Shown: positions 18,876 to 28,484 of the stretch, in pieces
How positions within the stretch are numbered: the first letter of the stretch is position 1
Layout of the letters: each line of letters opens with the position of its first letter
DNA from: Vairimorpha ceranae
Taxonomy: Eukaryota > Microsporidia > Nosematidae
DNA: 56,129 bases
Assembly (NCBI RefSeq): GCF_000988165.1
Contig: NW_020169318.1
Coordinates: forward strand, 1-56,129
Direction: 5' to 3'
Notes under the pieces: model-generated
The model's database searches: none
What the model was told of the DNA's origin: nothing
Seen by the model: the letters and a program-made list of their open reading frames with translations, nothing else
Program-made: the position numbers and the translations under genes

Positions 18876-19988
18876 ATGGCAGTTTATATTGAGACAGAAG
18901 AGTCAAAGCTAGATTTTAATAATTCGAATACAGAAATAGACACTGCTTTACAAAGCCGTGATATCAAAGATTTAATTGAGGAGTATTCTTCTGTTGAACA
19001 CTTACAGTATATTTTATATAAATATGCATCTTATCTTGATGAAGACATTCTTCTTAGATTATTAAAACACAGAGACACATACATTTCTTATAAGTCTTTT
19101 AGTTTATTAACAGAACTGTATAAGAAGTGTAAACATAAAAAAGAATATATTATATTTTTTAACTACATGATAATGGAAGATTCTACTTATGAAGAAAAGA
19201 ATCAACTTCTAAGTTTATTTGTTACTTTTATTTCTTGTAAATCTGTAAAAACATTCAATCTTGAAGATCGTAAATTAGAAGTAATAAACGATGAAAGACT
19301 TATTAGTAATTTACAGAAGTTAATTACAGTTAGAGAATTGCAGTATAATATTTTATTATTTCTGTATGTGTATTCCTTTTCAGAATGTTATGTTGAAAAG
19401 GTGTGTACATTTCTTAAATTATTGATTTTTATATTAAAAGACAGGAGTAGAGAGAAAATATTAAGAATATGTTATTTTATTTTAGTTAATATTCTTAACT
19501 CTGCTTGTAAACTTAGTATTAATCAAATTTATGAATTGAGAAAAATAACAAATAATTTATGCGAGTCAAATATCAGCGATGAGGCGCTAACAGAAAGTTT
19601 GAAAAATGCGCATAAAATTTTAGAAAAAAAACATAACGAGTACACTATAGAAAATTATGTTACAGATTTATTTAAAGGGATTCTAGAAGACCATGATTAT
19701 CACTATGATGAAGTATTTTGGTCTTCTGGCTATCCACGTATCTCTAAAAATATAGTAGACATTATAAAATTACTTAAAAAATATTTAAAATCTCATAACA
19801 GTAGTTGGATCTGTTTAGCTTGTAATGATATTTACATGCTTGTAAAATCTAATCCACAGGTTCATAATCTTATATCTAAGCATAAAGTTAGAGATGTCTT
19901 GTACGAATTAACAAAAAGTGAAAATGATGAAATACGCTTTAAAGCCATACAAGCACTTTATGCTTCTATTTTTAGTGAGTGGAATTAA
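18876..19988 (+). CDS. VMA13: V-type ATPase subunit H
   Basis: A 370-residue helical-repeat protein. The C-terminal third matches subunit H closely: DEVFWSSGYPRISKNI (family FW-x-x-N), then a helix of leucines, WICLACNDIYMLVKSNPQVH and KSENDEIRFKAIQAL. Subunit H caps the V1-V0 junction of the vacuolar proton pump and blocks ATP hydrolysis by free V1. The N-terminal domain is diverged. Yeast Vma13 has 478 residues, so this is a reduced version. CCC is eleven bases before the ATG. Subunit e lies at 5 kb. Confidence 0.85.
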   Translation: MAVYIETEESKLDFNNSNTEIDTALQSRDIKDLIEEYSSVEHLQYILYKYASYLDEDILLRLLKHRDTYISYKSFSLLTELYKKCKHKKEYIIFFNYMIMEDSTYEEKNQLLSLFVTFISCKSVKTFNLEDRKLEVINDERLISNLQKLITVRELQYNILLFLYVYSFSECYVEKVCTFLKLLIFILKDRSREKILRICYFILVNILNSACKLSINQIYELRKITNNLCESNISDEALTESLKNAHKILEKKHNEYTIENYVTDLFKGILEDHDYHYDEVFWSSGYPRISKNIVDIIKLLKKYLKSHNSSWICLACNDIYMLVKSNPQVHNLISKHKVRDVLYELTKSENDEIRFKAIQALYASIFSEWN

Positions 19989-20284
19989 ATATTTTTTTAA
20001 TTATTGTTGTACGAAAATACAAGATGTAAAAAACTATATTAACATATTTTTAATATTTATAACAAAATTTTAATGCTAATATGTTATTTTTTATTAATAT
20101 AATACCTTATTATGTTCATTGATATCGATAAGTATTAATAGCATCTTGTAATTCTTTACAAGTTAAAAAGATGCATAAAATTAACATGAACAGTAATAAA
20201 AATTATTATTTTAATGCAATATGTTTACAATAAGCTAATAGTTGTACCTGTGAAAATTTTAATTTTTTGAATTACTTGGTTAAG

Positions 20285-20465
20285 CTGCATCATGTATTAC
20301 TAAAACTTTACTTTTAGTATATAATTTGTAGATAATTAATTTTAAGTTTTTTGAAATATTTTTTTAATACTTATATAATCTGCATCATGTATTACTAAAA
20401 CCTTATTTTTAGTATATAATTTGTAGATAATTAATTTTAATTTTTTTTGAAATATTTTTTTAATT
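20285..20465. repeat. Tandem duplication, ~95-bp period
   Basis: The segment beginning CTGCATCATGTATTACTAAA at 20285 is repeated from 20380 with only a few substitutions, and both copies run on through TAGATAATTAATTTTAA into a T-rich tail. The copies are close to identical, so the duplication is probably recent compared with the decayed DNA around it. Confidence 0.9.
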
Positions 20466-21530
20466 AAAATTTTATAACAAATTTAATTAAAAATAATTTT
20501 TTTTTAAAATATATAAAAATCTTTTTACTCTCGTAGAAATGAATTTTATAAAAGGTGCTGTCATAGCCTTTGATCTATAACAAAACAAATATTTTCATTT
20601 AAAATATTAAGTTCCCACAATTGAGACTTTAAAATAAACAAAAAATATAAAACTTAAAAGAAAAGAATATAAAATTTAGAAATTAACAGCAGCCGAGAAG
20701 AAAGGTTTTATCATCGAGTTATTTTTTAGGGAAATTTTACAAATCATGGAAATAGAAATTTGAATTTTTAAGCATATGATTAAAGAATTCTTTGTTGTAG
20801 GAAGATAGAATGATACGCTTGTTGCAGAGACTGAACAAAGATTTCAATATGTAACAAAAATTTGAAAGATGGCATAGAAAACAAAATTGGGGCAAGAAAC
20901 AAATTGTTGGCGACGAAATTGGTATCAAGAAAAGATGTTGTAGTAGTTAAGTAAACAAAAGCTTTTAATACCAAAAAACTATAAAATATTAATTAAAAAA
21001 TACTAAAGTTGCTGAATCAAAAATATGTTAAAAATTGAAATGATATTGATTTTAAGTAGGAGTTTTTGTTCGCTACAAAAGCGCATTTGAAAAAAATGCG
21101 AAAGAAAGTTTTGATGATTTTTTTGAATGTAAAATTTGAGATAAATTAGGTTTCGTGAATTTTTACGATATTATAAAATATTTATATAATAATAGTTTTA
21201 AAGCGGCGGAGGAACAAAGGGACAGCTTAGAAAATTTTATTAAAACAAGTCGCATTTTTAATGGTTAATGTATTACCATCAATGAAAAATTTTGTAGAAA
21301 AAAATAAAACTATGTATTGTATTGACATTGCCTTTAACTTGGCCTTTACATTGTAATAAAACAAAAAGAGTTTTTTAATAACTTTTTAATAAAATTCTAA
21401 ATTTTTTTAAAATCTATAAAATATTAAAAGAAAAGTGTACCCTTTAAGGCGTATGGATTGGAATATATCACAAAAATTGTTAAAACATTTGATATTACTT
21501 TGTAGGTAGCTAAAAAACAAATTTTGCTTA

Positions 21531-21909
21531 AGAAGATGTAACATATACACTTATTATATTTTTAGACATGAATTTTGATGCAACGAAATCTTGCTGTTAC
21601 AATTATTTAGCTGCTTCAACAATTTATGAAGTTTTGAAACGAAATTTTAAAATACGAAATATAAAAAATCTATTATTAATTTTTAAATTTTTAACAAAGA
21701 TTTGTTTATGTCCCTGTTTGATCTGATGAAGCAGGCACAATATTTATATCTGGCTTTTCTCCATCTCTGATGAAATTTTATGTAGTAATAATCCTTCTAT
21801 GATTTTACCGCTAAAAATTATGGAGGATGCTATAAAAGTTAAATTAAATAGTAGAACTTTTTATGTAAAAGCAGCTAGAGATCAAAATTTATTAAATTTT
21901 AGTTTTTAA
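21531..21909 (+). pseudogene. Decayed ORF with two adjacent in-frame stops
   Basis: One reading frame stays open from about 21534 to 21909 (about 125 codons) apart from a TGA TGA pair near 21724-21729. The first half, from ATG 21568, reads MNFDATKSCCYNYLAASTIY and so on; the second half includes SNNPSMILPLKIMEDAIKVK and ends at TAA 21907-21909. In this A+T-rich DNA such an open frame is unusual. An internal ATG at 21799 has CCTTCT before it and could give a 36-residue product with a faint resemblance to the start of Sm-like proteins, but the continuity upstream favours a relic of a longer gene. No family assigned. Confidence 0.42.
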
Positions 21910-22417
21910 TGATTGTTTAAGTTTTTTTCACAATACACATCTCAAATTCTAAACAATGTTATATTGTAGTATTATCCTTGCAATTTTTTATTAATTTTTA
22001 CACTACTTTTTTTATACATTTGAAATTTTGTAAAAAAATAATACACACGATTAATTAAAAGTTTTGAATATTTAAAAATGTCAAAATTTATCAATTAACT
22101 TCAAACTTATGTATATGTTATTTAAACAATAAAAATTTTCATTTTTTTGCAAATTTAAGGTTAACCAATGTTATATTTACTCAGAATAAGACACTACGTT
22201 GTTTGTTTATAATTAATAATGACTCATTTGATCAACAAATAAAGTTATTTTAGTGAATTAAAAATTATTAATAAAAAAATCACGACATTTAAACGTAAAA
22301 ACAAACAAACAAATGCATTTTATTTTAAAAGCAGCAATACACTATAGTTAATTAAATATATGCATTGTTTATATTTTTTTTTATGCATATAAATTAAATT
22401 TTTGCCTTTACCCCCAT

Positions 22418-23014
22418 ATGTTTAAAATAATAATTCTTATAGCAAATATAAGTTGTGTTTCAAACATTTATCCAAGCCGATGTCAAGATAGAACCCAAGA
22501 AGACAGTTATTATATGGGGGACGACCATAATCTTATAGTTCAACTAAAAAATGGTAAAGAGTATGAGTTTTCAAACGCAGTTGTTAAAAAATGTGTGGAA
22601 AATGACAATGGATATGTTCTTGAACTCAATGACGGGACGGATTTAATTGTAAATGAATCAACTGTTGATATTAGACCACCTGAAAATGGAACCTTTAATG
22701 TAAATAATGTTAGACAAGGACGGGAACAAAATGGCGATCTTGTTTTGGATTTAAACAATGGAGATCGCATGGTTGTTAAATCTGCAGAAGACTATCAGGA
22801 TAATGGAGATGGAAATTACTCTATTAACGCCAACGAGAACACAGAACTAATGACTACTGATTCGCAAGATAACAAAAATACAACCACTGCTGATGAAGAA
22901 AGTGAAAGCGAGGACGAGGATGATGATGACGACGATTCTTCTTCAAGTTCATCACGCTCAATTTTATGCATAACATTTTTGATTGGATTTGTTAGTGTTT
23001 GTGTGTTAATATAA
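22418..23014 (+). CDS. Predicted surface protein with signal peptide, acidic Ser-rich stalk and C-terminal hydrophobic tail
   Basis: A 198-residue protein. Residues 1-18 form a signal peptide. The ectodomain has three related beta-rich units with a common L-x-L-(N/K)-(N/D)-G core: LIVQLKNGKEYEF, YVLELNDGTDLIV and LVLDLNNGDRMVV. An acidic segment (ESESEDEDDDDDD) and a serine run follow, then a hydrophobic C-terminus with no charged tail (about 178-198), the arrangement of a GPI-anchor signal or a tail anchor. CCCCCAT precedes the ATG. Spore-wall or parasite-surface localisation is an inference. No known family recognised. Confidence 0.72.
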   Translation: MFKIIILIANISCVSNIYPSRCQDRTQEDSYYMGDDHNLIVQLKNGKEYEFSNAVVKKCVENDNGYVLELNDGTDLIVNESTVDIRPPENGTFNVNNVRQGREQNGDLVLDLNNGDRMVVKSAEDYQDNGDGNYSINANENTELMTTDSQDNKNTTTADEESESEDEDDDDDDSSSSSSRSILCITFLIGFVSVCVLI

Positions 23015-23383
23015 ATAAAATTTTGTTTACAGTTAGCATTTTAATGATTATATTTATTTTTATAAATAAAGTGCATATAATTAAAGAATTGATAGAATTT
23101 TATATTTCAAGTGTCTGAATGATTTACAAAATGCAAAAAAACACTAAACTTTTTAGCTTTTAAAGTTAATTACTTTAAAAGTTGGTGTGGTTGTAGAATC
23201 ATCAAACTTGCAATTTTAATTTACATAATAACTTCTTATAAAAACGAAAAAATAATTATTAACAATAAATACATATAGAGCCTAATAAAGTATTTTTTAT
23301 ACTTCTTTTAAAATACTGTTATACAACAACATTAAGTTATAAAATAAATTGTATGTAAATACATTTTAAAGCGCCCTTTCCAC
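23015..23383. other. A+T-rich spacer
   Basis: About 370 bp between two plus-strand genes. I see no gene or repeat. It must contain the RPP1 promoter; CCC of the RPP1 start signal lies at 23374-23376. Confidence 0.5.
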
Positions 23384-24088
23384 ATGTTTTACGATCTTAA
23401 CATAAACTATAAATATAACTTAGATGATTTAGACGAACTTGAACATAGCAAATTTGCAGGATTTTGCATCAATAAAGTCATTTCACAACGAAATATTAAC
23501 AGCTTTACTAACTTTGCCTTACCATTTCACCTTCCATCTAAAAAAATATTTAAGAAGATCACAGTAGAACTAGAAGATAAAAATTACAATACTAAATCAC
23601 TGTTAACTAAATGTGATATACTGGCTCTTAAAGTACTCGACTTTGATAACCCAGTTGATGAAAATATGTGCGATGTTATTACATTTGATTGTAAAAAAGT
23701 TGTTAAGTTTAAAAACATCAATCCTGAACTTTTTTACGAAATAAATATTGTTGACTCTTTGTACAATAAGAAGGATAGAATGGCGTGGATGTACAATGTG
23801 AGAGAATTGATTAAAGTAACCAAGTGCAAGAATATTGTAGTTGGAACTTCTGCATCACATTTTACCGAAGTAAAGGAACCACTAGATGTTATTAAAATGT
23901 TTTCTATATTTGGGATAGGTGATGATAAATGTAAAAAAATTTTAGAAAATAATGCAAGATGCTTAGAAAAATGTGCCTACAAAAGATTTGTAAGTGACAA
24001 CTGTGTGTTTAACGATATTCCTGAAGGAAGTCTTAAAGAGGAATTTATACTAAAAAAATTTGAAAGCGCTAATAAATCTTACAAATAA
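23384..24088 (+). CDS. RPP1: RNase P/MRP protein subunit RPP1 (Rpp30)
   Basis: A 234-residue protein fitting the Rpp30/RPP1 family, a TIM-barrel-like subunit of RNase P and RNase MRP. Motifs in order: FYDLNI at the start, KCDILALKVLD (about 86-96), CDVITFDCKKVVKFK, FYEINI, a helix with R-x-A-W, then a segment resembling the family S-G-A box (KNIVVGTSASHFTEV), with a D-V-I helix and the C-terminal GIGDDKCKKILENNA. CCC lies seven bases before the ATG. The gene converges on MCM3 with a 37-bp gap. POP1, another subunit of the same enzymes, is 5.4 kb away. Confidence 0.78.
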   Translation: MFYDLNINYKYNLDDLDELEHSKFAGFCINKVISQRNINSFTNFALPFHLPSKKIFKKITVELEDKNYNTKSLLTKCDILALKVLDFDNPVDENMCDVITFDCKKVVKFKNINPELFYEINIVDSLYNKKDRMAWMYNVRELIKVTKCKNIVVGTSASHFTEVKEPLDVIKMFSIFGIGDDKCKKILENNARCLEKCAYKRFVSDNCVFNDIPEGSLKEEFILKKFESANKSYK

Positions 24089-24125
24089 GAATAAAATTAT
24101 GGATTTGGATTGAATAAAAATCCAT

Positions 24126-26150
24126 TTAATTTATAAAAATAACAGTACTATTTTCATAGAATATAATTTCTTGTGCACTTAAGTCTTCAAGTACTTCATC
24201 AACATCCTTTTTTGTTATATTTAAATCTGATGAAATTTTACTAAAAATTTCATCTAATGTAATGCTTGTCAAGGATTCATTATCTAGTCTAATTTCATAC
24301 AATAAATTTATAATAAAATCTTTTTTTGCATTATTATTCTCAACAATTTGAATTTCTTCATCTATGCCATAATTCTCCGTATTAATCTCTTCATATTCAT
24401 TCTCCGTCTTATGCCTTTTATTTTGATTAACAACTTGTTGAAAAAGCGTGGAATTTAAAAGTTCAATAGCTTGTTCTACATCATAGACTTCTGTAATTTC
24501 CGATAAACGTAATTTAGCATTGGCAGTAGAAAGACGAATAATTGTTTCTAACATTCTAGGAGTAATTGAAACAATTTGTTCTTTCTTATTTTTAATTTGT
24601 CTAAATTTTGTATATTCTTCAATAACAACTTTACTGGCTTCTTTAGTCAACATAGGTTTTATGTTTTTACATGCTTTAATATAATCTCTAAATCCATTTG
24701 AATCTTCAACTTCCTTTTGTACCATTATAGAATGATTATTGATAACATGCTCTGAGATTAAACAGTCTAGATAATAATCTGATTTGTCTAAAACAACAAA
24801 AATTAGATCAAATCTTGTCATAATTGATTCGGGTAAGCGAATATTTTCACTAGGTCTTTTACCTTCTCTATACATACCATAAATGGGATTGGCGGCAGCC
24901 AAAACAGAGCATCTGGCATTTAAAGTTGTATGTATCCCAGCCTTAGAAATAGTAACAGTTTGTTGCTCCATCACTTCATGTATTGCTACCCTATCAAGAT
25001 CATTCATTTTATCAAATTCATCTATACACACAATTCCACGATCTGCCAAAATCATTGCACCAGCTTCTAATCTTTTATCTCCAGTATCCTTATCGATGAC
25101 TACAGCCGCAGTAAGTCCAACACCAGAAGAACCTTTCCCTGTAGTAGCAACAGAAATTTCATTAAAGTTATATACAAATCTAAGCAGTTGGCTTTTAGCA
25201 GTAGAAGGATCTCCAACTAGTAAAATATTAATGTCACCTCTAATTTTTGCACCATTTTTCAAAATAACTTCATTACCACCAACAAGCATCATAGCCAATG
25301 CTTTCTTTATTTTATCATGTCCCCATATACTCGGCGCAACAAACTTAGTTAAATTATCATAATTATATTTAGAAATATCCCCTGTTGCATAAACACTTTT
25401 TTTCATTAAATCAATATTATTAACTATTAAAACATTTTTGAATTTAGATGGGAACTCCGTAATACCTCCTGCAGCCAGGCTTTTGTAAATTCCATAACAA
25501 ATAACCCTATCACCAGGCTTAACTTTGTCTACTAAATCATGACTTAAGATACATTCTACACTTCTTGGTAGCTGACCACATGGAGAATCTTCAGGCATTT
25601 CTTGTAAATTAATAGTTTGATAATCTATATAATCACTTAGTCCATATTCAGTATTTAATAACGATCCATCAATATCTCTAGTAGGATAGACAGTATTTGT
25701 AAGCGGCAACTTTGTAATCATAGTTGAATCTCTGTATTCTTTTTGCACAAACGAGGATTTAAAATTGTTGTAATGAACACTTTTAACAATCTTGGGTCTA
25801 CAGATCGAACAGCTAGTTACTATTCCTGTAATACAAATCATTTTTCCCAAAAAAAAAGAATTAATAGACCTAGGGGTAAGTTTGTATTCTCCAAATGACC
25901 CTTCAATACCAAATTTAATATTTTTATGGCTAATTTGATAAATGACATCCTCTATTTGTGGAACAAGATTAGAAGGGTCATTTATAAGCAGGTTAGCTAG
26001 TTGTACATTAAAAATTCTTATATCATTAATATTAATGATTATTCTACTTAATGATGTTTTAAGAAAAATTTCTAAATAGTCTTCATTCTTAGCATTTTTA
26101 TATTCTTGTACAAAATTTCTAAATTCTTCTATTGGATCAATGATATTCAT
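24126..26150 (-). CDS. MCM3: DNA replication licensing helicase subunit MCM3
   Basis: A 674-residue MCM protein. The AAA+ core shows Walker A GDPSTAKSQLLR, Walker B CIDEFDKM, sensor-1 region AAANPIYG and the arginine finger SIMTRFDLIF. MCM3 is favoured over the other paralogues by EYGLSDYIDYQTINLQEMPE, CGQLPRSVECIL and DKVKPGDRVICYG, and by the absence of a four-cysteine zinc knuckle in the N-domain. MCM3 is part of the MCM2-7 hexamer that unwinds origins. Yeast Mcm3 has 971 residues; the missing part is mostly the C-terminal acidic extension. A winged-helix-like C-terminus is kept. CCCCTTAA precedes the ATG. Confidence 0.93.
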   Translation of the reverse strand: MNIIDPIEEFRNFVQEYKNAKNEDYLEIFLKTSLSRIIININDIRIFNVQLANLLINDPSNLVPQIEDVIYQISHKNIKFGIEGSFGEYKLTPRSINSFFLGKMICITGIVTSCSICRPKIVKSVHYNNFKSSFVQKEYRDSTMITKLPLTNTVYPTRDIDGSLLNTEYGLSDYIDYQTINLQEMPEDSPCGQLPRSVECILSHDLVDKVKPGDRVICYGIYKSLAAGGITEFPSKFKNVLIVNNIDLMKKSVYATGDISKYNYDNLTKFVAPSIWGHDKIKKALAMMLVGGNEVILKNGAKIRGDINILLVGDPSTAKSQLLRFVYNFNEISVATTGKGSSGVGLTAAVVIDKDTGDKRLEAGAMILADRGIVCIDEFDKMNDLDRVAIHEVMEQQTVTISKAGIHTTLNARCSVLAAANPIYGMYREGKRPSENIRLPESIMTRFDLIFVVLDKSDYYLDCLISEHVINNHSIMVQKEVEDSNGFRDYIKACKNIKPMLTKEASKVVIEEYTKFRQIKNKKEQIVSITPRMLETIIRLSTANAKLRLSEITEVYDVEQAIELLNSTLFQQVVNQNKRHKTENEYEEINTENYGIDEEIQIVENNNAKKDFIINLLYEIRLDNESLTSITLDEIFSKISSDLNITKKDVDEVLEDLSAQEIIFYENSTVIFIN

Positions 26151-26262
26151 TTAAGGGGAAAAATAAATCTGTAACTTTATTAACTAGCATATAAATTGTG
26201 TAATTTATAAACAGTAACTTAAAATATTTTTACTGATATACAATCATATACAAATTTTAAAA

Positions 26263-28197
26263 TTAAAGATAAATTGAATTTACAATAATTAAAAAATTTG
26301 GCAAGTACATTGCTAAGGAGCATTCAATAAATCCAATATTTAAAAATATTATTACTAAATTATATAAGACTGCAATAATATAATTTGTAACCTTTTTTCT
26401 ATTGGATTTTCTAATTAAGTTTAACACAAAAATTAAATCTTTAATGTTATAAATGTTCACATCGGCATTCAAATTATTATTAAGGCTTATACTAACGGTA
26501 GAAGCATTAAAAGCAGGAATATCATTTATTCCATCTCCTACCATACAACAATTATTTTTATAAGCATTTAAAATATTCATTTTATCTTCTGCTTTAAGAT
26601 TATAAAAATACTCTGAAATACCTACTTTTTGACAAAATTCTTCTACATTTCTTTTTTCATCTCCCGACACTATGATAACACGATAATTATTTTGCAAAAT
26701 ACGTACAACATTTTTAGCATTTTTTATCATCAAATCTTCCACAAAAAACCATCCACAAATTATACTGTTTCTGCTTACATAAATAGTATTTTTTAAGCAC
26801 ATTTTATACTTTAAATTTAAATAGTTACAAAAATCAAATTTACCAATTCTTATTTCTTCATCATCTAATTTACACCTTATACCACATGAACTTACGTATT
26901 CTTTATCGGTAATATGCCCAACACATTCTAATTTTCTTACAACATTTAATATGCTTCTTGAATATGAATTGGTAAATTCCTTTTCTAAAATATAAATAAC
27001 ACCTTCTAGTTCTGGACAAATTTTGTAATTAATTATTTTGCTAACCTTTGAAAGTGTCCCTGTTTTGTCTAAAAATATACATTTAACATTTTTTACTATG
27101 TCATAATTATTAATACGTACTTGTTTTTCTTTTAACTCTTTATACATCCTTAATTTTAAAATTACATCGGATATCAATAAAACGCACGGGCAGATCTTCA
27201 TATTTAATTTAACTATATATTCTAATATATCTGGTAAATTATCGAATGTAAAAAATGCATTTAGTACAAATATTATATTTGTAAAAATAATAATAGTATT
27301 GTAAAGGGATTTTCTTAATTTTTTAGGCAAACAATCAAATTTTGTAATATTTGTAACTTTCACAACTATCTCTCCTTTTTTAACAATCATCCCTTCATAT
27401 ACCAAGTCTTTTAGTTTGAATGAATAAAGCGTATCTTCTCCAGTATTGGAAGAATTGTCTATTAAACAAGCACCATAAATTATTATTCCTGTTACGTAGA
27501 TATGATCATTTCTTTTTAAATACAAAATATTATCGCGAGCTATGGATTCTACATTTTGATAATAAACAATACTTCTATCTCTTTTAAGATCATTAAATCT
27601 TACCTTAGTGTTGATATGCTTATTATTATGATCTAAATCAATAAACTTGAAACTCTTGATTTGTTGATCAAAATTTGTGACAATCTTTTTAAAATTTGTT
27701 TTCTCTAAAACTTTAAATGTATTAAATTTTGCCAGAATATTTAATTTATCTGTAATAAATGTATTAATAATAATGTATATCAAAATGCTTGATGAATTGC
27801 CAATGAAACGATCGTCAAATTTTAAAAAATATAAAATGTACAACAGAAGAGAAAAAATTCGATAAAAAACCATATTTTTTCTTTTTAGACTGTTCCACTG
27901 CAGAATCAACATTATGAAAAGCTTAAGGTACAAAAAGTCATGACTTATATTTAGTAAAACCAAAAGAAACATGGTTACAAAATAATGCTTAAAATTAATG
28001 CTTTGTGTATCAAACCCCTTTTCATTAATTTTCCTAAGTATTTTATTCAAGTTTTTAGTGTAATTTATTAAAATTTCTTTCGAAAATACATTAATATGAT
28101 ATGTGTGTATCTCTGGAATTGACAATAAAATTGCATTAAGTTTATTTATGCACATTATACATGATAAATTAGTAATTTTGATAATTTTGGATTTCAT
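26263..28197 (-). CDS. Reduced P1B-type (copper-type) ATPase
   Basis: A 644-residue P-type ATPase. Residues 1-70 are a single heavy-metal-associated domain whose metal motif is reduced to NLSCIMCINK (C-x-x-C). Four membrane spans precede the actuator domain, where the usual TGES is NTGED. The metal-site helix contains CPC (MKICPCVLL), typical of monovalent copper/silver pumps. Next come the phosphorylation site DKTGTLS, VIIVSGDE and GDGINDIPAF. The conserved HP dipeptide of the N-domain is not visible; NSYSRSIL stands at about that place. The final spans keep YN. No C-run precedes the start, unlike most neighbours. Localisation is unknown. Confidence 0.83.
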   Translation of the reverse strand: MKSKIIKITNLSCIMCINKLNAILLSIPEIHTYHINVFSKEILINYTKNLNKILRKINEKGFDTQSINFKHYFVTMFLLVLLNISHDFLYLKLFIMLILQWNSLKRKNMVFYRIFSLLLYILYFLKFDDRFIGNSSSILIYIIINTFITDKLNILAKFNTFKVLEKTNFKKIVTNFDQQIKSFKFIDLDHNNKHINTKVRFNDLKRDRSIVYYQNVESIARDNILYLKRNDHIYVTGIIIYGACLIDNSSNTGEDTLYSFKLKDLVYEGMIVKKGEIVVKVTNITKFDCLPKKLRKSLYNTIIIFTNIIFVLNAFFTFDNLPDILEYIVKLNMKICPCVLLISDVILKLRMYKELKEKQVRINNYDIVKNVKCIFLDKTGTLSKVSKIINYKICPELEGVIYILEKEFTNSYSRSILNVVRKLECVGHITDKEYVSSCGIRCKLDDEEIRIGKFDFCNYLNLKYKMCLKNTIYVSRNSIICGWFFVEDLMIKNAKNVVRILQNNYRVIIVSGDEKRNVEEFCQKVGISEYFYNLKAEDKMNILNAYKNNCCMVGDGINDIPAFNASTVSISLNNNLNADVNIYNIKDLIFVLNLIRKSNRKKVTNYIIAVLYNLVIIFLNIGFIECSLAMYLPNFLIIVNSIYL

Positions 28198-28484
28198 GCA
28201 GTAAAAAATTTACTGCTATTTAAGCATTTTTGCATAAATTATTAAATTTAAATAATTATAAATAAATTACAATTTAGTTTAAACAAATATAATCTATAAA
28301 CAAATATTTTTTTTAATATAAAAATCTTATTTAAAATACGATGTAAAATTTTATTGTTAATAAACAGCAGTTTGTTGAATAAAAGTTAAATGAAAACAAA
28401 CATAATGTAACTTTGTTTCTTTTTAAACAAATTAGCACAATGTTTGTAACAATAATTTTTTTGTTTTTATTCAACTTTTTACCC

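Larger units (their letters stand above)
19989..22417. other. Gene-poor gap with duplicated unit and decayed ORF relics
   Basis: A 2.4-kb gap. It contains the ~95-bp duplication at 20285-20465 and plus-strand stretches that still read as protein with scattered stops: around 20810-20990 (for example TLVAETEQRFQYVTKI) and 21180-21260 (FKAAEEQRDSLENFIKTS), plus the longer relic at 21531-21909. The minus-strand ORFs near 20737-20974 are mirror images of the first relic. The origin is unknown; decay of a mobile element or a lost gene is most likely. Confidence 0.5.

Noticed and set aside
20737..20974. Two minus-strand ORFs of about 63 codons
   Set aside because: They overlap each other and mirror a plus-strand relic whose translation looks more protein-like.
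21799..21909. LSM4-like gene fragment
   Set aside because: Similarity is confined to LPL-x-x-x-x-x-A and a few spaced residues, and the frame continues upstream in a longer relic; kept only as a remark.
24883..25362. 159-codon plus-strand ORF
   Set aside because: Antisense to the conserved AAA+ core of MCM3; a typical shadow.
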